Positions 1-8,112 of a DNA stretch of 64,000 nucleotides are shown here, piece after piece (the stretch's first letter is position 1; the number at the start of each line of letters is the position of its first letter). The DNA comes from Rhizobium sp. CSW-27 (lineage in GTDB: Bacteria; Pseudomonadota; Alphaproteobacteria; Rhizobiales; Rhizobiaceae): positions 62,001 through 126,000 of the forward strand of contig NZ_JAHHZO010000008.1 of assembly GCF_018760785.1 (NCBI RefSeq). The letters run 5' to 3'. The notes beneath the pieces were generated by a model. The model was given only the letters and a program-made list of their open reading frames with translations, searched no databases and was not told the DNA's origin. The translations under genes were made by a program, and so were the position numbers.

Positions 1-219
1 GGGGGCAAAAAACTCCGACAGCGACAGGCCAAGCGCCTCGCAGAGCCGCGCCAGCAGGGCCGCCGTCGGGCTCGCCTCGCCCCGTTCGATGCGCGAGATC
101 ATCGCGCGGCTGACGCCGGAGGCGGTCGCCAGCTGGTCGAGCGTGAAGGCCTGTCGCGCCCTCAGCGCCTTCAGCCGGTCCCCCAGCGCCCCTTCGAACT
201 GTTGATCTGTCTGTTCCAT
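1..219 (-). CDS. XRE-family HTH transcriptional regulator (C-terminus cut by window edge)
   Basis: This is a DNA-binding regulator, only 73 codons of which lie in the window; the rest continues past base 1. Residues about 11-68 form a lambda-repressor-type helix-turn-helix, with visible core motifs LDQLATASGVSRAMISRIE and GEASPTAALLARL. Proteins with this N-terminus often carry a C-terminal cupin sensor, but that part is outside the window. Two in-frame ATGs exist, at 219 and 234. I prefer 219 because a palindrome that overlaps the likely -10 sits at 236-249. The gene is divergent from the MFS transporter and may control it (inference). Confidence 0.85.
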   Translation of the reverse strand, partial: MEQTDQQFEGALGDRLKALRARQAFTLDQLATASGVSRAMISRIERGEASPTAALLARLCEALGLSLSEFFAP

Positions 220-235
220 ATTCTGATCATGCATT

Positions 236-249
236 TCCACTATAGTGGA
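236..249. promoter_or_regulatory. 14-bp perfect palindrome, candidate operator of the divergent XRE/MFS pair
   Basis: TCCACTATAGTGGA reads the same on both strands and contains a -10-like TATAGT. It lies in the 195-bp divergent region between the XRE gene and the MFS gene. Position and symmetry suit a site where a dimeric XRE regulator blocks transcription in both directions. Function is inferred. Confidence 0.5.
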
Positions 250-414
250 GTCAAGTGACCGCATGATGGAATTTCTGCCGCCAGACGATCAGGGCGCGGC
301 GTCTTTACGACAGCCACGCGGCATGGCAATGCGGTATCGTTGATCGAACTCCACGACTCTTGCCCGGATGGCCGGCGCTGGTCTCGTTGCTGTTTGTGTG
401 TTTGCGGAGGCTTC

Positions 415-1689
415 ATGCACGGCCAGCCTGATCGGGCGTCCTCTCCCCTGTCGATCGCCAGCATCGTCGCCTCGATGACCACGGCAGCGGTGGGCAGCGG
501 CCTGATGTTTGCCTACAGCCCCTATATGCTGGCGCTGTCGCCGGATGCCGCCTGGGCGCCGGGCGCGGCGGTCACGGCGGTCGCCTTCGGCGGGCTGGTC
601 GGCTGCGTGGTGACCGGACCGCTGATCCAGCGCGTCGGCCATGCGCGGCTGTTTGCCTGCTCGATGGCCATCGTCATCATTGCCGCCGCCTTCATCGCCT
701 CCAACCTTTCCGTCTGGCTGTGGATCCTCGGCCGCGGGCTCTACGGCGCGGCCGCCAACTGCAACTTCATCATCGCGCAGAGCTGGCTCAACCATGCCGC
801 CTCCAACACCTGGCGCGGCCGGGCCATGTCCTTCTTCTACATGGCCTATGTGCTGGGGCTTGGCTGCGGCGCCTGGCTGTTCGGACAGATCCCGACCTCC
901 GGAAATCTCACGCCACTTCTGACGATCTTCTTTACCGCGCTCGCCATCCTGCCGATCGGCCTGACGCGGCTGCCCAACCCGCCGGCGCCGGCAAGGGTGA
1001 ATGTCGACGTGGCGATGGCCTGGCGGATCTCGCCGGTCGGCCTGATCGGCGTTCTCGCCTCTGGCGGGCTGTCGATGGTCGTGCAGGGTTTCGTGCCGAT
1101 CTATGCCACCACCAATGGCGTGGCGCAGCAGCAGGTGGGCCTGCTGATGTTCGTGATGCAGACGGGCCTGCTCTTCGTGCAGTATCCGCTCGGCATCCTC
1201 TCCGATCGCATGGACCGCCGCCGGGTGCTGCTGATCACCTGCGCGATCATCCTGGCCGCAGGAAGTGCCGCGCTGTTTGCCTCCTTTGCCCAGATGATCC
1301 TGTTCATGCTGATCTTCATGGTCTTCGGCGGCGCGATCGAGACGATCTATTCGATCGCCAATGCCCATTCCAACGACCGGGCCGATCCAGGCGATTACGT
1401 GCCGCTCTCCAGCACGCTGCTGGTGGCATGGTCGGCGGCGGCCACCGTGGTGCCGCTGGCCGTCACTGCGCTTACGCCGGCCTTCGGGCCCAAAACCTTT
1501 ATCGGCGCCGCCCTGCTGGTCGCCGCCGCCTATCTTCTCTTCACGCTCTGGCGCCTCAACGAGCGCGATCCGGTTCCAAGCGCCGAGCGGGAGACGTTCG
1601 AGCTGCGCAGCGCCCAGCTGCCGAATGCCGCCGTGCTGACCGATCCGGAAGCGCGTCCGGCCGACCAGCCGGCGGAGCCAACCGGCTGA
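415..1689 (+). CDS. MFS transporter
   Basis: A 424-residue integral membrane protein of the major facilitator superfamily, with about 12 hydrophobic segments across its length. The loop between segments 2 and 3 has the GPLIQRVGHARLF type of MFS motif, and the equivalent site in the second half reads GILSDRMDRRRVLL, a well-kept MFS motif A (GxxxDRxxRR). The overall pattern resembles YcaD-like drug/metabolite transporters. The start at 415 is preferred over the upstream in-frame codon at 340 because a GGAGG lies four bases before it and the protein then begins close to the first membrane segment. The tail is hydrophilic. The substrate is unknown; the divergent XRE regulator may control it. Confidence 0.85.
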   Translation: MHGQPDRASSPLSIASIVASMTTAAVGSGLMFAYSPYMLALSPDAAWAPGAAVTAVAFGGLVGCVVTGPLIQRVGHARLFACSMAIVIIAAAFIASNLSVWLWILGRGLYGAAANCNFIIAQSWLNHAASNTWRGRAMSFFYMAYVLGLGCGAWLFGQIPTSGNLTPLLTIFFTALAILPIGLTRLPNPPAPARVNVDVAMAWRISPVGLIGVLASGGLSMVVQGFVPIYATTNGVAQQQVGLLMFVMQTGLLFVQYPLGILSDRMDRRRVLLITCAIILAAGSAALFASFAQMILFMLIFMVFGGAIETIYSIANAHSNDRADPGDYVPLSSTLLVAWSAAATVVPLAVTALTPAFGPKTFIGAALLVAAAYLLFTLWRLNERDPVPSAERETFELRSAQLPNAAVLTDPEARPADQPAEPTG

Positions 1690-1794
1690 CGACGGCGAAA
1701 CAGGCGCCCGGACCGGCGAAAGCCCCGGTTTTCTCAAGCTTTGCCGCAATTTCCCGCTAGGCGTTGCAAGGCCTCGCTGCTATATGCGCGAGCC

Positions 1795-3615
1795 ATGAGC
1801 ACAGACCGCACGCCCCTTGACCATATCCGCAACTTTTCCATCGTCGCCCATATCGACCATGGCAAATCGACGCTTGCCGACCGCCTGATCCAGTCGACGG
1901 GCGGCCTCGCCGACCGCGAGATGTCGGAGCAGGTACTCGACAACATGGAGATCGAGCGCGAGCGCGGCATCACCATCAAGGCCCAGACGGTGCGCCTGCA
2001 CTACAAGGCCAACAATGGCGAGACCTATGTGCTGAACCTGATCGACACACCCGGCCACGTGGACTTTGCCTACGAAGTCTCGCGCTCGCTGTCGGCCTGC
2101 GAGGGCTCGCTGCTGGTGGTGGATGCCAGCCAGGGCGTGGAAGCCCAGACGCTGGCCAATGTCTATCAGGCAATCGACAACAACCACGAACTGGTGACGG
2201 TTCTCAACAAGATCGATCTGCCTGCCGCCGAACCGGAGCGGATCAAGGACCAGATCGAGGAAGTGATCGGCATCGATGCCTCCGATGCCGTGCTGATCTC
2301 GGCCAAGACCGGGCTTGGCATCCCGGACGTGCTGGAGGCCATCGTCAACAGGCTGCCGGCGCCCAGGAGCGAAGGCGGCGACAAGGCCCCGCTGAAGGCG
2401 CTGCTGGTCGACAGCTGGTACGACACCTATCTCGGCGTGATGGTTCTGGTGCGCATCGTCGACGGCGTGCTGGTGAAGGGCCAGCAGATCCGCATGATGG
2501 GCACGGATGCCAAATACACGGTGGAACGCGTCGGCGTGCTGACACCGAAGATGGTCAATGTCGACAGCCTCGGCCCCGGCGAGATCGGCTTCATCACCGC
2601 CTCGATCAAGGAAGTGGCCGATACTCGCGTCGGCGATACCATTACCGATGACCGGCGCCCGACGGCACAGGCCCTGCCCGGCTTCAAGCCGGCGCAGCCC
2701 GTGGTCTTCTGCGGCCTCTTCCCCGTCGATGCCGCCGACTTCGAAGACCTGCGCGCGGCGATGGGCAAGCTTCGCCTCAACGACGCCTCCTTCTCGTTTG
2801 AAATGGAAAGCTCGGCAGCGCTTGGCTTCGGCTTCCGCTGCGGCTTCCTCGGCCTCCTGCATCTCGAAATCATCCAGGAGCGCCTGGAGCGCGAGTTCAA
2901 CCTCGATCTCGTCGCGACCGCGCCCTCCGTCGTCTACCAGATGACGCTGACCGACGGCACCGAGAAGGAACTGCACAACCCGGCCGACATGCCGGACGTG
3001 GTGAAGATCGAAGAAATCCGCGAACCGTGGATCAAGGCGACCATTCTGACGCCGGACGAATATCTCGGCGGCATTCTGAAGCTCTGCCAGGACCGGCGCG
3101 GCATCCAGACGGAACTGACCTATGTCGGCACCCGCGCGATGCTGACCTATGAACTGCCGCTCAACGAAGTGGTCTTCGATTTCTACGACCGTCTGAAATC
3201 GATCTCGAAGGGTTATGCCTCCTTCGATTACAACATCATGGATTACCGCGAGGGCGACCTCGTGAAGATGTCGATCCTCGTCAACGGCGATCCGGTGGAT
3301 GCGCTGTCGATGCTGGTGCACCGCTCGGCGGCCGACCGACGCGGACGCGGCATGTGCGAAAAGCTGAAGGAACTCATTCCGCCGCACATGTTCCAGATCC
3401 CGATCCAGGCCGCAATCGGCGGCAAGGTGATCGCACGCGAAACGGTGCGCGCACTGCGCAAGGACGTGACCGCCAAGTGCTACGGTGGCGACGCCACCCG
3501 CAAGCGCAAGCTGCTGGAAAAGCAGAAGGAAGGCAAGAAGCGCATGCGCCAGTTCGGCAAGGTGGAAATCCCGCAGGAAGCCTTCATTGCAGCGCTGAAG
3601 ATGAACGACGAGTGA
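1795..3615 (+). CDS. lepA: Elongation factor 4 (LepA), ribosomal back-translocase GTPase
   Basis: LepA is a ribosome-associated GTPase acting in the cytoplasm on elongating or initiating ribosomes. At 606 residues it has the family's usual length. The G domain is clear: G1 [10 protein letters not shown] near residue 17, G3 DTPGHVDF, G4 NKIDLP. EF-G-like domains II, III and V and the LepA-specific C-terminal domain follow, ending in a lysine/arginine-rich stretch ([14 protein letters not shown]). The ATG at 1795 begins MSTDRTPLD, the normal LepA start; an upstream in-frame TTG at 1741 would add 18 non-family residues. The gene is probably monocistronic, with ccdAB starting 78 bases downstream. 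Confidence 0.97.
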   Translation: MSTDRTPLDHIRNFSIVAHIDHGKSTLADRLIQSTGGLADREMSEQVLDNMEIERERGITIKAQTVRLHYKANNGETYVLNLIDTPGHVDFAYEVSRSLSACEGSLLVVDASQGVEAQTLANVYQAIDNNHELVTVLNKIDLPAAEPERIKDQIEEVIGIDASDAVLISAKTGLGIPDVLEAIVNRLPAPRSEGGDKAPLKALLVDSWYDTYLGVMVLVRIVDGVLVKGQQIRMMGTDAKYTVERVGVLTPKMVNVDSLGPGEIGFITASIKEVADTRVGDTITDDRRPTAQALPGFKPAQPVVFCGLFPVDAADFEDLRAAMGKLRLNDASFSFEMESSAALGFGFRCGFLGLLHLEIIQERLEREFNLDLVATAPSVVYQMTLTDGTEKELHNPADMPDVVKIEEIREPWIKATILTPDEYLGGILKLCQDRRGIQTELTYVGTRAMLTYELPLNEVVFDFYDRLKSISKGYASFDYNIMDYREGDLVKMSILVNGDPVDALSMLVHRSAADRRGRGMCEKLKELIPPHMFQIPIQAAIGGKVIARETVRALRKDVTAKCYGGDATRKRKLLEKQKEGKKRMRQFGKVEIPQEAFIAALKMNDE

Positions 3616-3619
3616 GGCT

Positions 3620-3672
3620 TTTCACCGTCTAGCATCTGCGTCATAATCCTGTCCGCGGGCCAGCGTGGCCCG
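3620..3672 (+). promoter_or_regulatory. Candidate ccdAB promoter and inverted-repeat operator
   Basis: In the lepA-ccdA gap a TTTCAC (3620-3625), 16 bases and CATAAT (3642-3647) give a plausible sigma-70 type promoter. A 7-bp inverted repeat follows it (CGGGCCA at 3656-3662, GCG spacer, TGGCCCG at 3666-3672), where a CcdA or CcdAB complex could bind for autoregulation. The repeat could instead be part of a weak lepA terminator, but no T run follows it. Confidence 0.4.
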
Positions 3673-3693
3673 TGCAGCAAGGAATGCGCTCTC

Positions 3694-3924
3694 ATGGTTC
3701 AGACGGGCCGCAAGAAGGGTGAGGTTCCGATCGACAGCCGGCTTCTGGCAGAGGCGAACGACCTGAAGCTGGACGTAGCCCGCGCGGCCGAAGACGGCAT
3801 TGCGCGTGCCGTGAAGGCGGAGAAGGAGCGGCTCTGGCGGATCGAGAATGCCGAGGCGATTGCGGCAGCGAATGATTACGTCGAAAAGCATGGATTGCCG
3901 CTGGCAAAATACCGGCTGTTCTGA
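3694..3924 (+). CDS. ccdA: CcdA-type antitoxin
   Basis: A 76-residue type II antitoxin expected to bind and neutralise the CcdB toxin encoded next to it, and to repress its own promoter. The N-terminal part (EVPIDSRLLAEANDL) matches the ribbon-helix-helix DNA-binding half of CcdA. The C-terminal half (WRIENAEAIAAANDYVEKHG) matches the flexible toxin-binding tail, including the typical ending GLPLAKYRLF. The stop codon TGA shares a base with the ATG of ccdB, so the two are translationally coupled, antitoxin first. Confidence 0.9.
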   Translation: MVQTGRKKGEVPIDSRLLAEANDLKLDVARAAEDGIARAVKAEKERLWRIENAEAIAAANDYVEKHGLPLAKYRLF

Positions 3925-4223
3925 TGGCGCGGTTCTGGGTTCACCGGCTGGGGCCGAACGGCGATCTGGCGCTTGATCTTCAGGCCAGCATCCTCGACGG
4001 ACTGCACACGCGGGTGGTGGCGCCTCTGGTCCGGCACGACGACGTAACCCGGCTTGTGCCGCGGCTCAACCCACGTTTCGAGATCGGCGGGCAGGTCTTC
4101 GTGATGATGACCGAGTTCATCGCCACCGTTCCCCTGAAGGATATGGGTGAGCGCGTTACAGACCTTTCACACCGCGCCGACGAGATCACCGCCGCGACCG
4201 ATTTCCTGTTCCGCGGCTTTTGA
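3924..4223 (+). CDS. ccdB: CcdB-type gyrase-poison toxin
   Basis: A 99-residue protein homologous over its whole length to CcdB, which poisons DNA gyrase when not bound by CcdA. Shared features are FVMMTEFIATVP, the VTDLSHRADEI segment and the short C-terminal helix. F-plasmid CcdB ends in Trp-Gly-Ile, residues needed for toxicity; here the end is FRGF, so the tryptophan position is Arg. Some CcdB homologues vary at this site, so activity cannot be judged from sequence alone. It overlaps ccdA by one base and is convergent with the MurA-like gene (six bases between stops). Confidence 0.9.
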   Translation: MARFWVHRLGPNGDLALDLQASILDGLHTRVVAPLVRHDDVTRLVPRLNPRFEIGGQVFVMMTEFIATVPLKDMGERVTDLSHRADEITAATDFLFRGF

Positions 4224-4229
4224 CGCCGC

Positions 4230-5516
4230 CTATTCCCAGTGCACGCGGGCGCCGAGCGCCGTCAGCTTCTCCACGAAATCGGGATAGGCGCGGCGGATCG
4301 GGTCGGCATTCTTGATGCGGCTGACACCCGGCACCTGGATCGCCGCCACCAGCAGCGCCACCACCACGCGGATGATATAGGGCGCCTCCACCACGGCGGG
4401 GCGCAGCGTGTTGCCGCCGAAGACGATCAGGCGGTGCGGATCGGAGAGATGCACGCGCGCGCCGAACTTCAGGAGTTCCGCCGACCAGCCGAGCGCGCCC
4501 TCATAGACCTTGTTCCAGAACATCACGTCGCCCTGGCAGCCGACGGCAACACCGATCGCCTGCGGCAGAAGGTCGGCCGGAAAATAGGGCCAGGGCGCCG
4601 CCTCGATCTTCGGCAGCAGTTCGACGGTAAAGGGCTCCGCCACCTTGCGGCTCCAGCCGGCGGTGGTGATGGCATTCTCTTCCACCTCGAAGGCGATCCC
4701 CAGCTTGCCGAACTGGCGCAGGATCAGCTCCATGTGATGGCCCACCTGCGATTCGACCCGCAGCCGGCCGCCGGTGACGGCGGCGATGGCCAGGAAGGTT
4801 GCCACCTCATGATGATCGTCCGGCACGCTAGCGCGCGTGCCCGCAAGGCGGCCGACGCCGGTAATCGTCAGCTTCGAGGTGCCGATGCCCTCGATGCGGG
4901 CGCCCATGGCCACCAGCATCTCGCAAAGCGCCTGCACATGTGGCTCCGAGGCGGCATTGTTGAGCACCGAGGTCCCCTTGGCGACGCTTGCCATCATGAT
5001 GAAGGTTTCGGTGGCAGTGACGGAGGCATAGTCCGGCCAGATGCGCGCACCGCGATAGAGATCCGGCGCCTCCATCTCACAGGGATGGGAGGAGAGGATG
5101 CGGCAGCCGAAGGCCTGCAGGATTTCCAGATGCGGATCGATTTCCCGCACACCGAGCGCACAGCCCTTCGCTTCCGTGTCGAAACAGAGCCGGCCGGTGC
5201 GGATCATGGCCGGTGCCAGGAGCAGAACGGCGGCGCGCATGCCGAGCGGCAGGTCCGCCTCGCGGGCGGCAAAGCCTGCAAAATCGTGGCGGATGGAAAG
5301 CGTCTGGGCGGCGCGGTCACGCCGCACTTTCGACCCCTTGCTTTCGAAATAGGCGACGAGCTTGTCGATATCGCTTATATCCGGAACGTTTTCGAGGGTG
5401 ACCTCGTCATCGGTCAGAAGCGTGGCGCACAGCATCGGCAGCACCGCGTTCTTGTTGCCCGAAGGCCGCATTGTTCCCGCGACCGGAAAGCCGCCTTCTA
5501 CCACCAGATCTGCCAT
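4230..5516 (-). CDS. UDP-N-acetylglucosamine 1-carboxyvinyltransferase family (MurA-like)
   Basis: Members of this family transfer enolpyruvate from PEP to UDP-GlcNAc, the first committed step of peptidoglycan synthesis. The protein has 428 residues, about the family norm, with the two-lobe EPSP-synthase fold signature. Lys22-Asn23 (SGNKNAV) match the catalytic pair, and the PEP-loop cysteine is present at about 119 (KGCALGVREIDPH). That loop deviates from the usual GGCxIGxRPVDxH form. Many rhizobia carry a second MurA-like gene, and this could be that paralogue, so I give no gene symbol. The start at 5516 follows a GGGGG about five bases upstream; the longer in-frame extension has no family similarity. 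Confidence 0.88.
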   Translation of the reverse strand: MADLVVEGGFPVAGTMRPSGNKNAVLPMLCATLLTDDEVTLENVPDISDIDKLVAYFESKGSKVRRDRAAQTLSIRHDFAGFAAREADLPLGMRAAVLLLAPAMIRTGRLCFDTEAKGCALGVREIDPHLEILQAFGCRILSSHPCEMEAPDLYRGARIWPDYASVTATETFIMMASVAKGTSVLNNAASEPHVQALCEMLVAMGARIEGIGTSKLTITGVGRLAGTRASVPDDHHEVATFLAIAAVTGGRLRVESQVGHHMELILRQFGKLGIAFEVEENAITTAGWSRKVAEPFTVELLPKIEAAPWPYFPADLLPQAIGVAVGCQGDVMFWNKVYEGALGWSAELLKFGARVHLSDPHRLIVFGGNTLRPAVVEAPYIIRVVVALLVAAIQVPGVSRIKNADPIRRAYPDFVEKLTALGARVHWE

Positions 5517-5608
5517 GATGCCCCCACATGCGTCGATTTCCGCTGATTGGGCGTCAATCATGGCAAAAATGCAGGTGCACTGCAGGTGCGAGGGCACGGC
5601 AGAAGGCC

Positions 5609-5626
5609 CCGCGGCTTGCGCCGCGG
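5609..5626. terminator. GC-rich hairpin between the PRC-barrel and MurA-like genes
   Basis: CCGCGGC and GCCGCGG flank a four-base loop, just downstream of the PRC-barrel gene stop on the minus strand. No T run follows on either strand, so rho-independent termination is uncertain. Confidence 0.35.
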
Positions 5627-5652
5627 AGCCACGGTTCCGGATCGGAATTCGA

Positions 5653-6396
5653 TCAGCGTGCCGGCGTCATGCCTTCGAAGGCCGGAGCATCTTCCAGCTG
5701 TTCGCGCGTCACGTTCAGCACGATGCGCTCCGGCAGGCCGTTTTCGCCGATCTGGGCATCGCCGGTCGCGGATGCCGCGCTGTTGGCCGCCGTCTGGTTG
5801 CCGGTAGCGGCATTCGGTGTCGCGGCGTTCGGGTTGGCGGCCGTATTGGCCCCCTGCGCCCCCATGCCGACACCGCGATTATTGGTGTTGGCGCCAGGTG
5901 CCGGGTTGGAGGTGGTGGCATTATTGGTGGACGCGGTCGTCTCGCCCGACACGGCCGGGGTGGTGGCTGCCGCCTGGTTGGCTTCCTCCTGCGTCATGCC
6001 GGGGCCGAGCTGCAGGGCGTTCATCTGAACCGCGACATCCTTCTCGCCGATGCCGAGGAAGCCGCCGACGCCGATGATGACGGCGTTCACGCTGCCGTCC
6101 TGGCTGACCAGCACGTCGGAAATGTCACCGATGTTCTCACCCTCGGTGCCATAAACGGCCTTGCCTTCCAGATCGCTGACGCGCCAGGCGCCATGGCCGG
6201 GCACGGTCACGAAGGGGCCGGCTGTCGTCGCCTCGCTGCTGCGCGGCGCATCGGCCATGCCACCCTGCGCGTTGTTCTGATTGGTCATCTGGCCGGTTGC
6301 CGTGTTGGGCGTTGCCGGCGCGGTGCCGGTCTGCGCGATGGCGGCCATGGGAAGCACGGTGGAAAATGCGAGAGCGGCGATGAGCTTGCGTGTCAT
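5653..6396 (-). CDS. Secreted PRC-barrel domain protein, likely general-stress protein
   Basis: A 247-residue exported protein. Residues 1-21 are a Sec signal peptide ending near AAIAQ. Residues about 71-130 form a PRC-barrel domain (WRVSDLEGKAVYGTEG through IGVGGFLGIGEKDVAV), a small beta-barrel found in photosynthetic-reaction-centre H subunits and RimM. The remainder is low-complexity Ala/Asn/Thr/Pro sequence that looks like an unstructured linker. The start at 6396 is supported by AGAGGAAA upstream and by the signal peptide. An EcfG-type promoter lies just upstream, so starvation or stress induction is likely. The molecular function is not known. Confidence 0.85.
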   Translation of the reverse strand: MTRKLIAALAFSTVLPMAAIAQTGTAPATPNTATGQMTNQNNAQGGMADAPRSSEATTAGPFVTVPGHGAWRVSDLEGKAVYGTEGENIGDISDVLVSQDGSVNAVIIGVGGFLGIGEKDVAVQMNALQLGPGMTQEEANQAAATTPAVSGETTASTNNATTSNPAPGANTNNRGVGMGAQGANTAANPNAATPNAATGNQTAANSAASATGDAQIGENGLPERIVLNVTREQLEDAPAFEGMTPAR

Positions 6397-6434
6397 GGAC
6401 GTTTCCTCTTGGTTGTTGATGGGACTGATCAGGA

Positions 6435-6459
6435 AACCGCCAGAGGGCCGCCTTGTTCC
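6435..6459 (-). promoter_or_regulatory. Sigma-EcfG (general stress response) type promoter
   Basis: Reading the minus strand, GGAAC (6459-6455), exactly 16 bases, then GGTT (6438-6435). This fits the alphaproteobacterial general stress consensus GGAAC-N16/17-cGTT except for the first base of the -10. It lies about 40 bases upstream of the PRC-barrel start codon. The same GGAAC-N16-GGTT form recurs at 47004-47028. Confidence 0.6.
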
Positions 6460-6585
6460 AATTTTTCGCAGCCGGCGGGGCGCCGACCGGTGGTTCGACC
6501 GATTCGCCACGTCGGTTTTTTTCTACCCACAGCCGCCGCGAAGGCGGTATGAAGGACGGCAACGGACTGCGGGAAAGGGAGGCGC

Positions 6586-7455
6586 ATGCAGACGCAACGC
6601 ATCGGGATCATCGGGCTTGGGCGGATGGGCAGCGCCATGGCCGAACGGCTTGCCAGCGAGGGTTTTTCGGTCACCGGCTGGACGCGGCGCGGCGTGAACG
6701 AGGAGCAGGCGGCAGCTCTCGGCTTTCGCCCGGCAGCGGATCTGGCAGGTCTGGTCGAAGCCGCCGACATCCTCATCCTGTCGCTGATGGACGACGCGGC
6801 GGTGGAGTCCGTGCTCGGCGAACTGGAGCGGCTCGACCTTTCCGGGCGGCTGGTGGTGGAAACCAGCACCGTCAGCCCGAACATCCTGCCCGCCCATCGG
6901 ACCGCTCTGGCGGCGGCCGGCGCCCAGGCGATCGATGCGCCGATTTCCGGCGGGCCGGACCAGGTGCGCCAGGGCAGCATCGGTCTCTATATCGGCGGCG
7001 ATGCCGACAACGTGGCGCGCTTCATGCCGGTGGCGGAACGGCTCTCCAACCGCATTCACCACATTGGCCCGCTGGGGCATGGCGCGGCGGCCAAGCTCGT
7101 CAACAACATGATGCTGCTCGGCCTGTGGCAGACGCTGAAGGAGGCGCTGCAACTCGGCCAGGCGGCGGGCCTCACCCGCGAGACGATGTTGCGCTTCCTC
7201 GAAACAAGCCCGGCGGCAAGTCCGGCGCTCAGATCCCGCCTGCCGGTCATTCTGGGGGAGAGCGATAGCGTCGGCTTCTCGCTGTCCGGCGTGGCGAAGG
7301 ATGCGGGCGTGGTGATGGATCTCGCCCGCGCCCTGAACCTGACCCTGCCGGCGATGATCGCCGCCCGGCAGAGCTTTGTCGACGCGGAACAGGCGGGGCT
7401 CGGTGAGAAGGACCTTGCCACCATGGTGCGCGCCGCGACCGAATCGGAAGGATGA
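6586..7455 (+). CDS. NAD(P)-dependent beta-hydroxyacid dehydrogenase (HIBADH/GLYR family)
   Basis: A 289-residue cytoplasmic oxidoreductase of the 3-hydroxyisobutyrate dehydrogenase/glyoxylate reductase superfamily. The N-terminal Rossmann motif is GIIGLGRMGSAMAERL (residues 7-22). The substrate-binding signature appears as DAPISGGPDQVRQGS (about 118-131), with the usual Gly-Ala partly changed to Asp-Gln. The catalytic lysine is Lys170 in GAAAKLVNN. Which hydroxyacid it uses cannot be told from sequence. A SelW-like gene follows immediately and is probably co-transcribed. Confidence 0.88.
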   Translation: MQTQRIGIIGLGRMGSAMAERLASEGFSVTGWTRRGVNEEQAAALGFRPAADLAGLVEAADILILSLMDDAAVESVLGELERLDLSGRLVVETSTVSPNILPAHRTALAAAGAQAIDAPISGGPDQVRQGSIGLYIGGDADNVARFMPVAERLSNRIHHIGPLGHGAAAKLVNNMMLLGLWQTLKEALQLGQAAGLTRETMLRFLETSPAASPALRSRLPVILGESDSVGFSLSGVAKDAGVVMDLARALNLTLPAMIAARQSFVDAEQAGLGEKDLATMVRAATESEG

Positions 7456-7460
7456 ACGAA

Positions 7461-7778
7461 ATGAGCAACAAACCCCGCGTGACGATCCACTACTGCACCC
7501 AGTGCAACTGGCTGCTCCGCTCCGCCTGGATGGCGCAGGAACTGCTGCAGACCTTTGCCGACAGCCTCGGCGAAGTGGCGCTCGCCCCGGGAACCGGCGG
7601 CATCTTCGAGATCCGCGTCGATGACCAGCTGATCTGGGAGCGGGTTCGCGACGGCGGTTTTCCGGGTCCCAAGGAGCTGAAGCAGCGGGTCCGCGATGTG
7701 ATAGAGCCGGATCGCGATCTTGGCCACATCGATCGATCTTCCAGCAAAAACAAGGGGGAAGAAGCGAAAACCCCGTGA
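7461..7778 (+). CDS. SelT/SelW/SelH-family (Rdx) thioredoxin-like protein
   Basis: A small protein (105 residues) of the Rdx family, whose members have a thioredoxin-like fold with a CxxC or CxxU redox motif near the N-terminus. Here the motif is HYCTQCNWLLR, with Cys in both positions, so it is a non-selenium version. Other family marks are GGIFEIRVDDQLIWER and the GGFPGPKELKQRVRD segment. The start is ambiguous: an ATG at 7452 overlaps the upstream stop (ATGA) but its Shine-Dalgarno would be adjacent, so ATG 7461, eight bases after AAGGA, is preferred. Bacterial members have no firmly established partner. Pairing with the upstream dehydrogenase suggests a redox link (inference). Confidence 0.85.
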   Translation: MSNKPRVTIHYCTQCNWLLRSAWMAQELLQTFADSLGEVALAPGTGGIFEIRVDDQLIWERVRDGGFPGPKELKQRVRDVIEPDRDLGHIDRSSSKNKGEEAKTP

Positions 7779-7857
7779 ATGCAGGCTATCTGCAAAAAGC
7801 CTCATGAACGGCCGGGGAAGAAAAATCGCGCTTGACACAGAAACTTCAAAAAGGCCG

Positions 7858-7886
7858 TTGACAGGCGAAGCGGCTACCAGTACATG
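7858..7886 (+). promoter_or_regulatory. Sigma-70 promoter of tRNA-Leu
   Basis: TTGACA at 7858-7863, 17 bases, then TACATG at 7881-7886, ending 10 bases before the tRNA 5' end. A second TTGACA lies at 7832-7837. The perfect -35 and the spacing are typical of a strong tRNA promoter. Confidence 0.6.
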
Positions 7887-7896
7887 GCTCCTCGTC

Positions 7897-7981
7897 GCCC
7901 AGATGGCGGAATTGGTAGACGCGCAGGTTTCAGGTACCTGTGCCGCGAGGCGTGGAGGTTCGAGTCCTCTTCTGGGCACCA
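7897..7981 (+). tRNA. tRNA-Leu(CAG)
   Basis: An 85-base class II tRNA. The acceptor stem GCCCAGA (7897-7903) pairs with TCTGGGC (7971-7977), then discriminator A and encoded CCA. The D-arm (GCGGAATTGGTAGAC) is typical of tRNA-Leu. The anticodon stem CAGGT/ACCTG encloses the loop TTCAGGT, giving anticodon CAG (reads CUG). The T-arm is GAGGTTCGAGTCCTC, and a long variable arm is present. Confidence 0.97.
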
Positions 7982-8023
7982 AATTCCCAAGGTCAAGTCG
8001 GTACCAACGGCTTGAATTCCAAC

Positions 8024-8052
8024 AAAAAAGCCCGGCTCTGCCGGGCTTTTTT
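8024..8052. terminator. Bidirectional rho-independent terminator
   Basis: AAAAAA, stem GCCCGGC, loop TCTG, stem GCCGGGC, TTTTTT. Symmetric A and T runs allow termination of the tRNA-Leu transcript on the plus strand and of the 8113-8472 gene group on the minus strand. Confidence 0.92.
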
Positions 8053-8112
8053 GTTGCCTGCAAACCGGGGCGCAAACGACAGCCTGCCGGTGGTGCCGGG
8101 CGGCTGTACCTT

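Noticed and set aside
289-1749. Long minus-strand frame opposite the MFS transporter
   Set aside because: His/Arg/Gly-rich composition typical of an antisense shadow; the plus strand has the MFS motifs.
5717-5990. Small genes inside the low-complexity part of the PRC-barrel gene
   Set aside because: They are other-frame readings of the Ala/Asn/Thr-rich repeat and have no ribosome sites.
7461-7778. Selenocysteine-containing SelW
   Set aside because: Both positions of the CxxC are ordinary cysteine codons; no in-frame TGA or SECIS-like need.
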